From: CAIKMD01 sp963740675
GTDB lineage: Bacteria; Pseudomonadota; Alphaproteobacteria; ATCC43930; CGMCC-115725
Direction of reading: 5' to 3'
Length of the DNA: 64,000 nt
NCBI GenBank assembly: GCA_963740675.1
Contig: CAVUFS010000012.1
Coordinates: forward strand, 62,001-126,000
Positions 8,309-17,320 of this stretch are shown here, piece after piece. The translations under genes were made by a program, and so were the position numbers. The notes under the pieces were generated by a model. The model saw nothing but the letters and a program-made list of their open reading frames with translations, had not been told where the DNA came from and did no database searches. Each line of letters starts with the position of its first letter. Position 1 is the first letter of the stretch.

Positions 8309-10076
8309 AATCCGCGTCCAGCGACGAACGACCGGTTCCGCGCGGCGCGGACGGCGTATCCGCCGGGGCGCCGCGAGCCCGCCCGAGCGCCGAACGGGCG
8401 CCGGCAAGAGCCGCCGCGACGTCGCTCATGAACTGCACCTCCAGCGGGCGAAGTCCGTGCGCAAGGACTGTACGCTGCACCGGCGGACACATGCCGGCGA
8501 GATAGACCTTGGCGGCGCTGTGCTGCGCCTTGCGGACAAAGCCTTTGATGGTCGCCGCGGCAGTGGAATCGATCATCGGCACGGCCGAGAAGTCGACGAT
8601 ATAGGCTTTGGGATGTTCGCCGATGCGCTCAAGCGCAGCAGCCACCGCGCTCGCGGCGCCGAAGAAGAACGCGCCGGAGATGCGGTAGATGACAATATCC
8701 GGATCGGTCGCGACCGCCGCATCATATGGCATGCGCCCGGCGCGTGAAAAATCGGCAACGTCCTCTTCGATCAATGGACCACGGCCTTCGACTTCGACGG
8801 CCTTCGCCATGCGATGAAGAAAGAGCAACGCACTAATCGCAAAGCCCGCGATAATGCCCTCGCTGAGATTGCGGAAGACGACGAGACCCAGCGTCGCGAC
8901 CAGCACGATCGCATCGCCGAGTGATGCACGAAACAGGGTCGCGAATTCATGCTTTTCGGCCATGTTCCAGGCGACGACGGCGAGCACTGCGGCAAGCGCG
9001 GCGAGCGGTATGAAGCGCGCCAGCGGCGCCGCGACTAGAATGAACAGGAGCACGAACAGCGAATGCAGCATGCCCGAGATCGGCCCGCGTGCGCCGGCAC
9101 GGACATTCGTCGCGGTGCGGGCGATCGTGCCGGTCACGCAAATGCCGCCGAAGAAAGCGCTGGCGATATTCGCCGCGCCCTGAGCGACGAGCTCGCAATT
9201 GGACCGATGGCGGCGGCCGGTCATGCTGTCGGCGACGACGGCGGAGAGCAGGCTTTCGATGCTGCCGAGCAGCGCAAAGGACAACGCCGATGGCATCATC
9301 TCGACGATCCGCTCGGGCGAGAGCGGCGGCAAGTGCGGCAGCGGCACGCTACCAGGAATGCCGCCGAACCGCGTGCCAATGGTCTCAATCGGGAGATGAA
9401 AAAGCCAGACGAGGACACCGCCGATCGCGACCGCGATCAGATAAGCGGGCCAGTACGGCCGGTAGCGCCGCAACAACACCATCACTGCGATCGATAGCAG
9501 CGCGATCGACACGGTGGCGGGATTCACCGTCGGCAACGCGCCGTAGAGCGCAATAAATTTTGGCACGATCGGGCCCGGCTCGGGGCCGGACAATGTCAAG
9601 CCGAGTAGGTCAACCACCTCGCCTGCGAAAATGATGATGGCGATGCCGAAGGTGAAGGCGACCGTCACCGGATATGGAATGTATTTGATGAACGCGCCCA
9701 ACCGCAGCAAGCCGACACCGAGCATGATCGCGCCGGAAAGAAAGGTCGCAACAAGCAACCCCTCAAAGCCGTGCCGCGCCACGGTGGCCGCAACAAGCAC
9801 AATGAAGGCACCGGCAGGACCGCCGATCTGGAAACGGCTTCCGCCCAGGGCCGAGACCACGAAACCGCCCACGATTGAGGTGTAGAGGCCTCGTTCGGGC
9901 GTCACGCCGGACGCGATTGCGATCGCCATCGACAGCGGCAGGGCGACGATCGCAACCGTCAACGCCGCCACGATATCGGCTTTGATGTCGCGTACGCCAT
10001 AGCCTTCGCGCAGCACGGTAACGAGCTTCGGCGTGAACAATTCTAAGAAATTGGGTGCTGCATTGATATTGGCCAT
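8298..10076 (-). CDS. SulP family anion transporter with STAS domain
   Basis: A 592-residue inner-membrane transporter for sulfate, bicarbonate or another small anion. The N-terminal part has about 11-14 hydrophobic segments, starting with the SulP hallmark region around LPLSMAIAIASGVTPERGLYTS and the GSRFQIGGPAGAF motif. A cytosolic STAS domain occupies about residues 440-560 (ISGAFFFGAASAVAAALERI, VDFSAVPMIDSTAAA). A GGAG sequence precedes the ATG. The small XRE gene lies 16 bp upstream in the same direction and probably regulates this unit. Substrate cannot be told from sequence. It lies inside a duplicated MATE–aroQ segment. Confidence 0.93.
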   Translation of the reverse strand: MANINAAPNFLELFTPKLVTVLREGYGVRDIKADIVAALTVAIVALPLSMAIAIASGVTPERGLYTSIVGGFVVSALGGSRFQIGGPAGAFIVLVAATVARHGFEGLLVATFLSGAIMLGVGLLRLGAFIKYIPYPVTVAFTFGIAIIIFAGEVVDLLGLTLSGPEPGPIVPKFIALYGALPTVNPATVSIALLSIAVMVLLRRYRPYWPAYLIAVAIGGVLVWLFHLPIETIGTRFGGIPGSVPLPHLPPLSPERIVEMMPSALSFALLGSIESLLSAVVADSMTGRRHRSNCELVAQGAANIASAFFGGICVTGTIARTATNVRAGARGPISGMLHSLFVLLFILVAAPLARFIPLAALAAVLAVVAWNMAEKHEFATLFRASLGDAIVLVATLGLVVFRNLSEGIIAGFAISALLFLHRMAKAVEVEGRGPLIEEDVADFSRAGRMPYDAAVATDPDIVIYRISGAFFFGAASAVAAALERIGEHPKAYIVDFSAVPMIDSTAAATIKGFVRKAQHSAAKVYLAGMCPPVQRTVLAHGLRPLEVQFMSDVAAALAGARSALGRARGAPADTPSAPRGTGRSSLDADLRT

Positions 10077-10092
10077 TCGACAGCTCCGTCGC

Positions 10093-10362
10093 TCAGCCCT
10101 TGGTTTGTGGAATCGGAGGTTGCTTGAAACGCACGCCGCGACCGCCTTCGCGGCTCACCGCGTTATCGCCGATGAGATCGACGCCGGCGCGATCGAAGGC
10201 CTCAACCACCTTGGTCAACGTATCGATCACGCCGCGCACAGTCCCCTCGCTCGCTTCCATGCGCTGGATGGTCGGCAAAGAGACGCCGGCGAGCTCGGCG
10301 AGTTGCTTTTGATCGATGCCAAGCAGCGCGCGCGCCGCCCGCATCTGTGGTCCGGTGATCAT
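10093..10362 (-). CDS. XRE-type helix-turn-helix regulator
   Basis: An 89-residue protein that is almost entirely a Cro/CI-type HTH (MRAARALLGIDQKQLAELAG, VSLPTIQRMEASEGTVRG) with a short basic C-terminal tail. ATG 10362 has AAGGTGA nine bases upstream and is favoured over the in-frame GTG at 10371. It ends 16 bp before the SulP gene and is likely cotranscribed, acting as a local autoregulator. The upstream region is strongly AT-rich with repeated TACCAATAT elements that may be its binding sites. Confidence 0.85.
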   Translation of the reverse strand: MITGPQMRAARALLGIDQKQLAELAGVSLPTIQRMEASEGTVRGVIDTLTKVVEAFDRAGVDLIGDNAVSREGGRGVRFKQPPIPQTKG

Positions 10363-10379
10363 GGCCGTCACCTTATGCT

Positions 10380-10440
10380 ATGATGTAATATATATCAATA
10401 TACCAATATCATAAATTACTTTACCAATATGTAATATCAA
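10380..10440 (-). promoter_or_regulatory. AT-rich promoter region with 21-bp-spaced repeats
   Basis: About 60 bp of mainly A and T lie upstream of the XRE–SulP pair. TACCAATAT occurs at 10401-10409 and 10422-10430, exactly 21 bp (two helical turns) apart, and GTAATAT occurs at 10385-10391 and 10431-10437. This looks like a promoter with phased regulator sites, probably for the XRE protein. It stands out sharply from the GC-rich surroundings. Confidence 0.55.
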
Positions 10441-10458
10441 TCTTAATGGAAAGCCTTA

Positions 10459-10698
10459 CCAGCCAGCGTCGCCGTGTTCCTGCTGCCGAAAGCCGGCGCT
10501 GATTTCCGGCTGGAGTCTTTGCATCGCGGACGCCGCAGGTGCGGTGATCTGCTCTACGCCGATTGCGACCATGGTCGGCGCGGTGATCGACGCAAGGTTG
10601 CGCGTGCCGCTGCGATCGCGCTCGGCGCATGGTTCGGCTGCGGCGCCAAGCACGACGCGCCGCTCGCCACGCAGCCGGTCGCTACGCTTTCCGAGTAG
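10459..10698 (+). pseudogene. Degraded 3' relic of a MATE transporter gene
   Basis: Three patches match the intact MATE gene in order. 10459-10557 corresponds to about 7117-7240 (GCCAGCGTC, GCCGGCGCTGATTTC, GTGATCTGCT). 10558-10590 corresponds to about 7503-7540 (GCGACCATGGTCGG). 10607-10698 corresponds to 7922-8013 (GCGATCGCGCTCGG, GCGCCAAGCAC, ACGCTTTCCGAGTAG). The stop codon and the spacer up to aroQ are also conserved. Large internal deletions and frame changes leave no transporter. This is the mirror image of the intact MATE/broken aroQ arrangement at 6607-8308. Confidence 0.85.
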
Positions 10699-10714
10699 GA
10701 CGCGCGCCCCCTGT

Positions 10715-10744
10715 TTGCCCGACTCGGAAAGCCGCTGCTATAAA
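10715..10744 (+). promoter_or_regulatory. Candidate aroQ promoter
   Basis: TTGCCC at 10715-10720 and TATAAA at 10739-10744 are separated by 18 bp, 30 bp before the aroQ start. The TATAAA part and most of the spacer are conserved in the degraded upstream copy (8030-8060), which suggests selection before duplication. Prediction only. Confidence 0.4.
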
Positions 10745-10773
10745 GCGAGCCAACCGAAACGCGGAGAGCAAGC

Positions 10774-11232
10774 GTGGCCGGTGCGGCGATCCTGGTCCTC
10801 AACGGACCCAATCTAAATCTTCTTGGCGTGCGCGAGCCGAAGACCTACGGCTCCGACACGCTTGCCGATATCGAAGAAGCCTGTCTCGATCGCGCGGCGG
10901 GGCTCGACCTCGCGGTCGATTTCCGCCAATCCAATCACGAAGGCCAGCTCGTCGATTGGATTCAAGAGGCGCGCGAAAGCGCCGACGGCATCATCATCAA
11001 TGCCGGCGCGTACACGCATACCTCCATTGCGATTCTCGATGCGCTGCGCGCGTGCGAGTTGCCTATCATCGAGGTTCATCTCTCGAATGTGTTCGCGCGC
11101 GAGGCGTATCGCCATCACTCCTACATCAGCAGCGTTGCGCGCGGCGTGATCTGTGGCTTCGGCGCGCAAAGTTATATCCTTGCGCTCGATGCGATCGCTT
11201 ACGTGCTCGAGGCCGAGAGCGACAGCAAGTAA
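10774..11232 (+). CDS. aroQ: Type II 3-dehydroquinate dehydratase
   Basis: A 152-residue cytosolic enzyme of the shikimate pathway that dehydrates 3-dehydroquinate to 3-dehydroshikimate; type II enzymes form dodecamers. The signature NGPNLNLLGVREPKTYG carries the catalytic loop with Arg20 and Tyr25. INAGAYTHTSIAI and VHLSN supply substrate-binding Asn and His, and HSYISSVARGVICGFG closes the site. It starts at GTG 10774 after GGAGAGCAAGC. In related genomes aroQ is normally followed directly by accB and accC; here an efflux operon of nearly 6 kb intervenes. A second, broken copy lies at 8087. Confidence 0.96.
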   Translation: MAGAAILVLNGPNLNLLGVREPKTYGSDTLADIEEACLDRAAGLDLAVDFRQSNHEGQLVDWIQEARESADGIIINAGAYTHTSIAILDALRACELPIIEVHLSNVFAREAYRHHSYISSVARGVICGFGAQSYILALDAIAYVLEAESDSK

Positions 11233-11373
11233 GCGGCGTGGACAAAGCGCCGCGGAAGATTGCGGATTTGTAACTTCCCCGCGCCACGTCGAAACAGGAT
11301 GCTGCTGCTACATGCGAGCGCATCGCCATTTCGGTAAAGCCGCCTAGCCTACTGTTCCCGGGAAATCGTTGCC

Positions 11374-14300
11374 GTGTGGCTTGTTAGAATAGCGCTCCAT
11401 CGGCCTTACACGTTCATCGTGCTGGCGCTGGCGATTCTGATCATCAGCCCGATCGTTGTCCTTCGCACCCCAGTTGATATTTTCCCCAATATCAACATTC
11501 CAGTGATCGCGATCGGCTGGGGCTATACCGGACTCAATCCGGAAGAAATGGAAGGCCGCGTCACCTCGGTCTTCGAGCGCACGCTCACGACGACGGTCGA
11601 CAATATCGAGCATATTAAATCGACGACGATCAACGGCCAGTCGCTGATCAAGGTGTTCCTGCAGCCGACCGCCAGCCTCGACACCGCCAATGCGCAAATC
11701 ACCGCGATCTCGCAGACCTTGTTGCGCGCGCTGCCACCCGGCATCCAGCCGCCGCTGATCATCAATTTCAGCGCGTCGAGCGTGCCGATCCTGCAACTGG
11801 GCGTCTCCGGCAAGGGTCTCTCCGAACAGCAGCTCAACGATTACGCCGTCAATTTCGTGCGCCCGCAGCTCGTCACCACGCCAGGCGCGGTCATCCCCTA
11901 TCCCTTCGGCGGCAAGCAGCGTCAGGTGATGGTCTACGTCAATCCGAACCTGCTGCTATCGAAAGGCTTGGCGCCGACCGATATCCTCAACGCCATCACC
12001 AATCAGAATCTCGTGTTGCCCGGCGGCACCACCAAGATCGGCGCGCTGGAATACGACACGCGGCTCAACGGTGCGCCGCGTACCGTTGCCGAGCTCAATA
12101 ACCTGCCGATCAAACAGGTCGGCAACTCCACCATTTATCTGCGTGACGTTGCGACCGTGAGCGACGGTTTCACGCCGCAGACCAACATCGTGCGCCAGGA
12201 CGGGCAGCGCGGCGTGCTGGTGTCGATCCTCAAGGCCGGCACGGCCTCGACCATCGATGTCGTCAAAGGCATCCGCAATGCTTTGCCGCAGATCGCGCAG
12301 ACGGTGCCACCCGAATTGAAGATGACCCCGCTGGGCGATCAATCGATCTTCGTCAGCGCGGCGGTCAGCGGCGTGATCCGCGAAGCGGTGATCGCTACCG
12401 CTCTGACCGCGGCGATGATCCTGATCTTCCTCGGCTCGTGGCGCAGCACCATCATCATCGCGGTATCGATCCCGCTCTCGATCCTCGGCTCGGTGATGGT
12501 ACTGAGCTTCCTCGGCGAGACCATCAACATCATGACCCTCGGCGGCCTGGCCCTGGCCGTCGGCGTGCTGGTCGACAACGCCACCGTCACCATCGAGAAC
12601 ATGGAGCGACATCTCGAGGAAGGCCACGAGCTCGAGAACGCGATCCTCGAAGGCGCGGCGCAGATCGCGGCCCCATCGCTGGTCGCGACGCTCTGCATCT
12701 GCATCGTCTTCCTGCCGATGTTCTTTTTGAACGGCGTCGCCAAGTTCCTCTTCGTGCCGCTAGCCGAAGCCGTCGTCTTCGCGATGCTGTGGTCGTATTT
12801 CCTATCGCGAACCCTGGTCGCGACCATGGCGATGTACCTGCTCAAAGCCAAAGCACATGGCGGCGCCCCATCGCGCAATCCGCTGGTCCGTGCGCAACAG
12901 GGTTTCGAGCGAGGCTTCGCCGCATTCCGCGATTGGTATCAGAACATCCTGACCCTGCTGATCGTGCGCCGTGCGCTGTTCATTCCGGTGTTCCTGATCT
13001 CCTGCTGTCTCGTCTTCGCGCTGGTGCCCTGGCTCGGCCAGGATTTCTTTCCCAGCACCGATAACGGCCAGATGATCCTGCATCTGCGTGCACGGTCCGG
13101 CACGCGTATCGAAGAGACCGCGAAGCTCGCCGATCAGGTCGAGAATTTCATTCGCGGCGAGATTCCCAAAAGCGATCTCGACAGCGTTCTCGACAATATC
13201 GGCCTGCCTTACAGCACCATCAACACGATGCATGCGACCTCGGGCCTGATCGGCGCCGGCGATGCCGATATCATGATCGCGCTGAAGCCCGATCATGCGC
13301 CGACTTCCGATTACATGCGCAAGCTGCGCCACGATCTGCCGCGGCAATTCCCGGGCAGCGTCTTCTATTTCCTGCCCGCCGACATCGTCACGCAAATCCT
13401 CAATTTCGGTATTCCTGCACCGGTCGACATCCAGATCACCGGCTCCGACCTCGACGGCAACCGTCAGGTCGCGGACGGGATTCTCGACCAATTGCGGCAT
13501 GTGCCCGGCATCGCCGATGCCCGCGTGCAGCAAGCCTTCGACTATCCGACGCTCAACGTCGCGGTCGACCGCACCAAAGCGGCGCAAGGCGGGCTCACCC
13601 AGCGCGACGTCGCCAACAGCGTGCTCAACGTGCTGAGCGGCAGCGGCCAGGTCACGCCGATGTTCTTCCTCAATTGGCAAAACGGCGTGAACTACAACCT
13701 CACCGCCATGACGCCGCAATACGATGTCCAATCGTTGCAGGATCTGCGCAACATCCCGATCAATGCCACCGGCGGCAAGGGCGACCAGATTCTCGGCAAC
13801 CTCTCCACTGTCGATCGCGGCACCGAGATGCAAGTGATCTCGCATTACAACATCGCCCGTGTTGTCGATATCTACGCCTCGGTCCAGGACCGTGATCTCG
13901 GCGCGGTCGCCAGCGACATCAACCGCATTGTCGACGCCAGTCGCAGCAAGCTGCCGCGCGGCAGCTTCATCGCCGTGCGCGGCCAGGTCGATACGATGCG
14001 TACGTCCTACATCAATCTGCTCGGCGGCCTCGCCTTCTCGATCGTGCTGGTCTATCTGCTGATCGTTGTGAATTTCCAATCCTGGCTCGACCCTTTCATC
14101 ATCATCACGGCTTTGCCGGCGGCGCTGGCGGGCATCGTGCTGTTCCTCTTCTTCACCGCCACGACGCTCTCCGTGCCGGCGCTGATGGGCGCGATCATGT
14201 GTATGGGCGTCGCCACCGCGAACAGCATCCTCGTCGTCTCTTTCGCGCGCGACCGGCTCGCCGAGCATGGCGATGCGGTGAAAGCCTCGATCGAGGCCGG

Positions 14301-14532
14301 CTATACCCGGCTTCGCCCGGTGCTGATGACCGCGCTCGCGATGATCATCGGCATGATCCCGATGGCGCTCGGCCTCGGCGACGGCGGCGAAGAGAATGCC
14401 CCGCTCGGCCGCGCCGTGATCGGCGGGCTGATCCTCGCCACGGTCGCAACTTTGATCTTCGTGCCCTCGGTCTTCAGCGTGCTGCACCGTCATAGCCAGC
14501 CGAAAGAGCCCTCGCCCGCATCCCCCTCATGA
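11374..14532 (+). CDS. RND-type efflux pump inner-membrane transporter
   Basis: A 1052-residue proton-driven transporter of the HAE1/AcrB-like family with 12 helices and two large periplasmic loops. It begins WLVRIALHRPYTFIVLALAI after a GTG start. TM4 carries GVLVDNATVTIEN, where classical AcrB-like pumps have two adjacent aspartates (VDDA); here the second is Asn, as in a distinct subfamily. GQDFFPSTDNGQM begins the second half. The adaptor gene overlaps by ATGA and the outer-membrane factor follows, forming a complete tripartite operon. No local regulator is obvious. Substrate unknown. Confidence 0.95.
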   Translation: MWLVRIALHRPYTFIVLALAILIISPIVVLRTPVDIFPNINIPVIAIGWGYTGLNPEEMEGRVTSVFERTLTTTVDNIEHIKSTTINGQSLIKVFLQPTASLDTANAQITAISQTLLRALPPGIQPPLIINFSASSVPILQLGVSGKGLSEQQLNDYAVNFVRPQLVTTPGAVIPYPFGGKQRQVMVYVNPNLLLSKGLAPTDILNAITNQNLVLPGGTTKIGALEYDTRLNGAPRTVAELNNLPIKQVGNSTIYLRDVATVSDGFTPQTNIVRQDGQRGVLVSILKAGTASTIDVVKGIRNALPQIAQTVPPELKMTPLGDQSIFVSAAVSGVIREAVIATALTAAMILIFLGSWRSTIIIAVSIPLSILGSVMVLSFLGETINIMTLGGLALAVGVLVDNATVTIENMERHLEEGHELENAILEGAAQIAAPSLVATLCICIVFLPMFFLNGVAKFLFVPLAEAVVFAMLWSYFLSRTLVATMAMYLLKAKAHGGAPSRNPLVRAQQGFERGFAAFRDWYQNILTLLIVRRALFIPVFLISCCLVFALVPWLGQDFFPSTDNGQMILHLRARSGTRIEETAKLADQVENFIRGEIPKSDLDSVLDNIGLPYSTINTMHATSGLIGAGDADIMIALKPDHAPTSDYMRKLRHDLPRQFPGSVFYFLPADIVTQILNFGIPAPVDIQITGSDLDGNRQVADGILDQLRHVPGIADARVQQAFDYPTLNVAVDRTKAAQGGLTQRDVANSVLNVLSGSGQVTPMFFLNWQNGVNYNLTAMTPQYDVQSLQDLRNIPINATGGKGDQILGNLSTVDRGTEMQVISHYNIARVVDIYASVQDRDLGAVASDINRIVDASRSKLPRGSFIAVRGQVDTMRTSYINLLGGLAFSIVLVYLLIVVNFQSWLDPFIIITALPAALAGIVLFLFFTATTLSVPALMGAIMCMGVATANSILVVSFARDRLAEHGDAVKASIEAGYTRLRPVLMTALAMIIGMIPMALGLGDGGEENAPLGRAVIGGLILATVATLIFVPSVFSVLHRHSQPKEPSPASPS

Positions 14533-15707
14533 GAAGCACCGCCCCCCAACGGTCGCGACGCGGCCTTATCATCCTCATCGGCGCACTGGCCGTCCTGCTG
14601 ATCGCGATCTTCTTCGGCATCCATCGCCGCGTTCGCGCCGAGGCCGATCTGGCGCAGACGACCGAGAACGCCGCCGTGCCGGTGGTAAACATCACGCATC
14701 CCGAATCCGGCGCACCCAACCAGGAAATCTCGCTTCCCGGCAATGTGCAGGCGTTCTCCGATACGCCGATCTATGCCCGTACGAGCGGCTATCTGAAGGC
14801 CTGGCATTTCGATATCGGCGCGCATGTGAAGCAGGGCGATCTGCTGGCGGAGATCGACACGCCCGAGGTTGACGACCAATTGCAGCAGGCGCGCGCCGAC
14901 CTCGCGACCGCCCAAGCCAATCTGCAACTCGCCGAGATCACAGCGAAGCGCAACGAGGACCTGCTGAAGAGCAAATCGATTGCGACGCAGGATCGCGATA
15001 ACGCGGTCGGCACCTATAACGCCGACAAGACCATCGTCAATTCGAAGCAGGCCGAAGTGACGCGGCTGCAGCGTCTGCAATCCTACGAGAAGGTCTACGC
15101 GCCTTTCGCTGGGATTATCACCGCGCGCGCGACCGATGTCGGCGCGCTGATCGATGCCGGCGCGGCGCCTTCCGCGCGCGAGTTGTTCCATCTTTCGTCG
15201 ATCGACAAGATACGTATCTTTGTTGCGGTCCCTGAGGCCTATTCGCGCGCGATCAAAGTCGGTAGCCACGCAGCGGTGACGCTGGACGAATTTCCCGGCC
15301 AGCGTTTCGACGGTGTCCTGGCGCGCACCGCCAATGCGATCGATCCGATCTCGCGCACGTTGACGGTCGAGGTCGATGTCGAAAACCCCGAAGGTCATCT
15401 CCTGCCTGGCGCCTATGCCAATGTGCATATCCCGCTGCCGAGCGATCTGCGCACCGCCACCGTGACGGTGCCGTCGAACACGCTGATCTTCCGCAAGGAA
15501 GGCTTGCAAGTGGCGCTGGTCCGCGACGGCAAGGCAGAACTCGTGCCAGTGAAGATCGGCCGCGATTACGGCGACAAGGTCGAGATCGTGTCCGGCCTGC
15601 AAGCCGCCGACAATGTGATCCTCGATCCCGCGGATTCGCTGGTCGGCGGCTCGGCCGTGCAGATGAAAGCGCCCGATAACCTCACGGCGAGCGGATCGCC
15701 GAAATGA
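14529..15707 (+). CDS. RND efflux periplasmic adaptor (membrane fusion protein)
   Basis: A 392-residue HlyD/AcrA-family adaptor linking the inner-membrane pump to the outer-membrane channel. An N-terminal hydrophobic anchor (about residues 12-32) is followed by a lipoyl-like half (ARTSGYLKAWHFDIGAHVKQ), an alpha-helical hairpin (about 120-180), the second lipoyl half (YAPFAGIITARATDVGALID) and beta-barrel and membrane-proximal domains. The start overlaps the transporter stop (ATGA) and its own stop overlaps the start of the next gene, indicating translational coupling. Confidence 0.94.
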   Translation: MRSTAPQRSRRGLIILIGALAVLLIAIFFGIHRRVRAEADLAQTTENAAVPVVNITHPESGAPNQEISLPGNVQAFSDTPIYARTSGYLKAWHFDIGAHVKQGDLLAEIDTPEVDDQLQQARADLATAQANLQLAEITAKRNEDLLKSKSIATQDRDNAVGTYNADKTIVNSKQAEVTRLQRLQSYEKVYAPFAGIITARATDVGALIDAGAAPSARELFHLSSIDKIRIFVAVPEAYSRAIKVGSHAAVTLDEFPGQRFDGVLARTANAIDPISRTLTVEVDVENPEGHLLPGAYANVHIPLPSDLRTATVTVPSNTLIFRKEGLQVALVRDGKAELVPVKIGRDYGDKVEIVSGLQAADNVILDPADSLVGGSAVQMKAPDNLTASGSPK

Positions 15708-17185
15708 CGCCACCACGGCTGCTCTTGGCGCTGGCGGCGATGCTGGCGCTCGCCGGCTGCAAGGTTGGCCCCGACTACGTGAAGCCAGATACGCCGATCA
15801 CCGACACTTACAAAGAGCCGCCGCCTGACGCGTTCAAAGACGCCGGCACCTGGAACCAAGCGGTGCCTGCCGATGCGACGCTGCGCTCCAACTGGTGGAA
15901 GATGTTCGGCGATCCGCAGCTCAACGCGCTGGAAGGGCAAATCGCCGGCGCCAATCAGACGCTAAAGCAGGCCGAGGCGCGCTTCCGCCAGGCACGTGCG
16001 CAGCTCGGCTACAACATGGCCGCGCAAATGCCGACGCTGTCGACAGCGCCTGGAATTGCATCAGTGCGCAACTCCTTAAATCGGCCCTATGTGTCCAGCA
16101 CGCATACCACCGGCGATTTGATCCTGCCCTTCGATCTCAATTACGAGGTCGATCTGTGGGGACGCATCGGCCGCACGATCACCGCTTCCGGCGAAGAAGC
16201 ACAGGCGACCAACGCCGACCTCCAGACCACCGGCCTCAGCCTTCACGCCGAGCTGGCCATCGATTACTTCGAGTTGCGCGCGGCGGATGCACAGCAAAAG
16301 CTGCTCGACGATACCGTGAAGGCCTATGCCGAAGCGTTGCGCGTGACCCAGAACCGCGTCAATGGCGGCGCCGCGCCGGAATCGGATGCGGCCCAAGCTC
16401 AAACCCAGCTCGAGACGACCCAGGTCGAGGCAACCGACATTGCCGCGCAGCGCGCGCAATTCGAACACGCGATCGCCGTGCTCATCGGCAAGCCGCCCGC
16501 CGCCTTCAGCCTTGCCCCGGCACCGCTTGCCGTCACACCGCCGGTAATACCCGCCGGCCTGCCCTCCGAATTGCTGGAGCGCCGGCCCGATATCGCCGCC
16601 GCCGAGCGCCGGGTCGCGGAAGCGAATGAAGAGATCGGCATCGCCAAGGCCGCGTACTACCCGTCGCTGATCTTCGATGCGCAGTCGGGTTTCGAAGGGC
16701 ACACTTTCGCGACCTGGTTCAATTGGCCGAGCCTCTTCTGGGCCGTCGGCCTGTCGATGGGCCAAACGCTGTTCGATGGCGGCCGGCGCCGCGCCGCATC
16801 GGATCAAGCACGCGCCGCTTATGACGAGACGGTCGCGAATTATCGCCAGACGACGCTGACCGCGTTCCAAGAGGTCGAGGACAATCTCTCCACCTTGCGC
16901 GTGCTCGATCGCGAGGCGGAGCAGCAGGACGAAGCCACCGTCTCGGCCAAGCGATCCGAAGAGCTCGCCAACAACCGCTATATCGGCGGGCGCGATACCT
17001 ATCTTCAGGTCGTCACGACCCAAACGGCCGCGTTGCAGAACGAGCGCAATGCCACCGACATCCAGCGCCGTCGTCTCGACGCCAGTGTCTTGCTCATCAA
17101 GGCGCTGGGCGGCGGCTGGAAGGCCGGCGACTTGCCGACGATCGATTCTCTCAAAAAAGCCGACGACAGCGACGCGCCGCACTAA
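15704..17185 (+). CDS. Outer-membrane efflux lipoprotein (NodT/OprM family)
   Basis: A 493-residue TolC-like outer-membrane factor. The signal peptide ends in the lipobox LAGC, so the mature protein is lipidated at about Cys19. Two OEP repeats form the trimeric barrel and periplasmic tunnel; KVGPDYVKPDTP after the lipobox and LERRPDIAAAERRVAEANE in the second repeat are family hallmarks. It is the last gene of the tripartite operon, overlapping the adaptor gene by 4 bp. Its end is followed by 135 bp before accB. Confidence 0.94.
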   Translation: MTPPRLLLALAAMLALAGCKVGPDYVKPDTPITDTYKEPPPDAFKDAGTWNQAVPADATLRSNWWKMFGDPQLNALEGQIAGANQTLKQAEARFRQARAQLGYNMAAQMPTLSTAPGIASVRNSLNRPYVSSTHTTGDLILPFDLNYEVDLWGRIGRTITASGEEAQATNADLQTTGLSLHAELAIDYFELRAADAQQKLLDDTVKAYAEALRVTQNRVNGGAAPESDAAQAQTQLETTQVEATDIAAQRAQFEHAIAVLIGKPPAAFSLAPAPLAVTPPVIPAGLPSELLERRPDIAAAERRVAEANEEIGIAKAAYYPSLIFDAQSGFEGHTFATWFNWPSLFWAVGLSMGQTLFDGGRRRAASDQARAAYDETVANYRQTTLTAFQEVEDNLSTLRVLDREAEQQDEATVSAKRSEELANNRYIGGRDTYLQVVTTQTAALQNERNATDIQRRRLDASVLLIKALGGGWKAGDLPTIDSLKKADDSDAPH

Positions 17186-17248
17186 GACTTCCCGGCCATG
17201 AAAACGCGGCGATCCTGGGCCCAGCGCGTTTATTGTCGCGCTCGCGGT

Positions 17249-17275
17249 TTGAAAACCGCACAAATTGTCTATAGT
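17249..17275 (+). promoter_or_regulatory. Candidate accBC promoter
   Basis: TTGAAA (17249-17254) and TATAGT (17270-17275) are separated by 15 bp, shorter than ideal, 45 bp before accB. The TTGAAA overlaps a small hairpin GCGGTTT-GA-AAACCGC (17244-17259). After the efflux operon separated accB from aroQ, a local promoter is needed, which favours but does not prove this site. Confidence 0.3.
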
Positions 17276-17320
17276 CCGGGCCGTGACATCGTGATGCGAC
17301 AGATAGGCCGATAGAGTCTC

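Noticed and set aside
12802..14493. A 563-codon minus-strand frame opposite the RND transporter
   Set aside because: Same reason; composition is that of the complement of a GC-rich gene.
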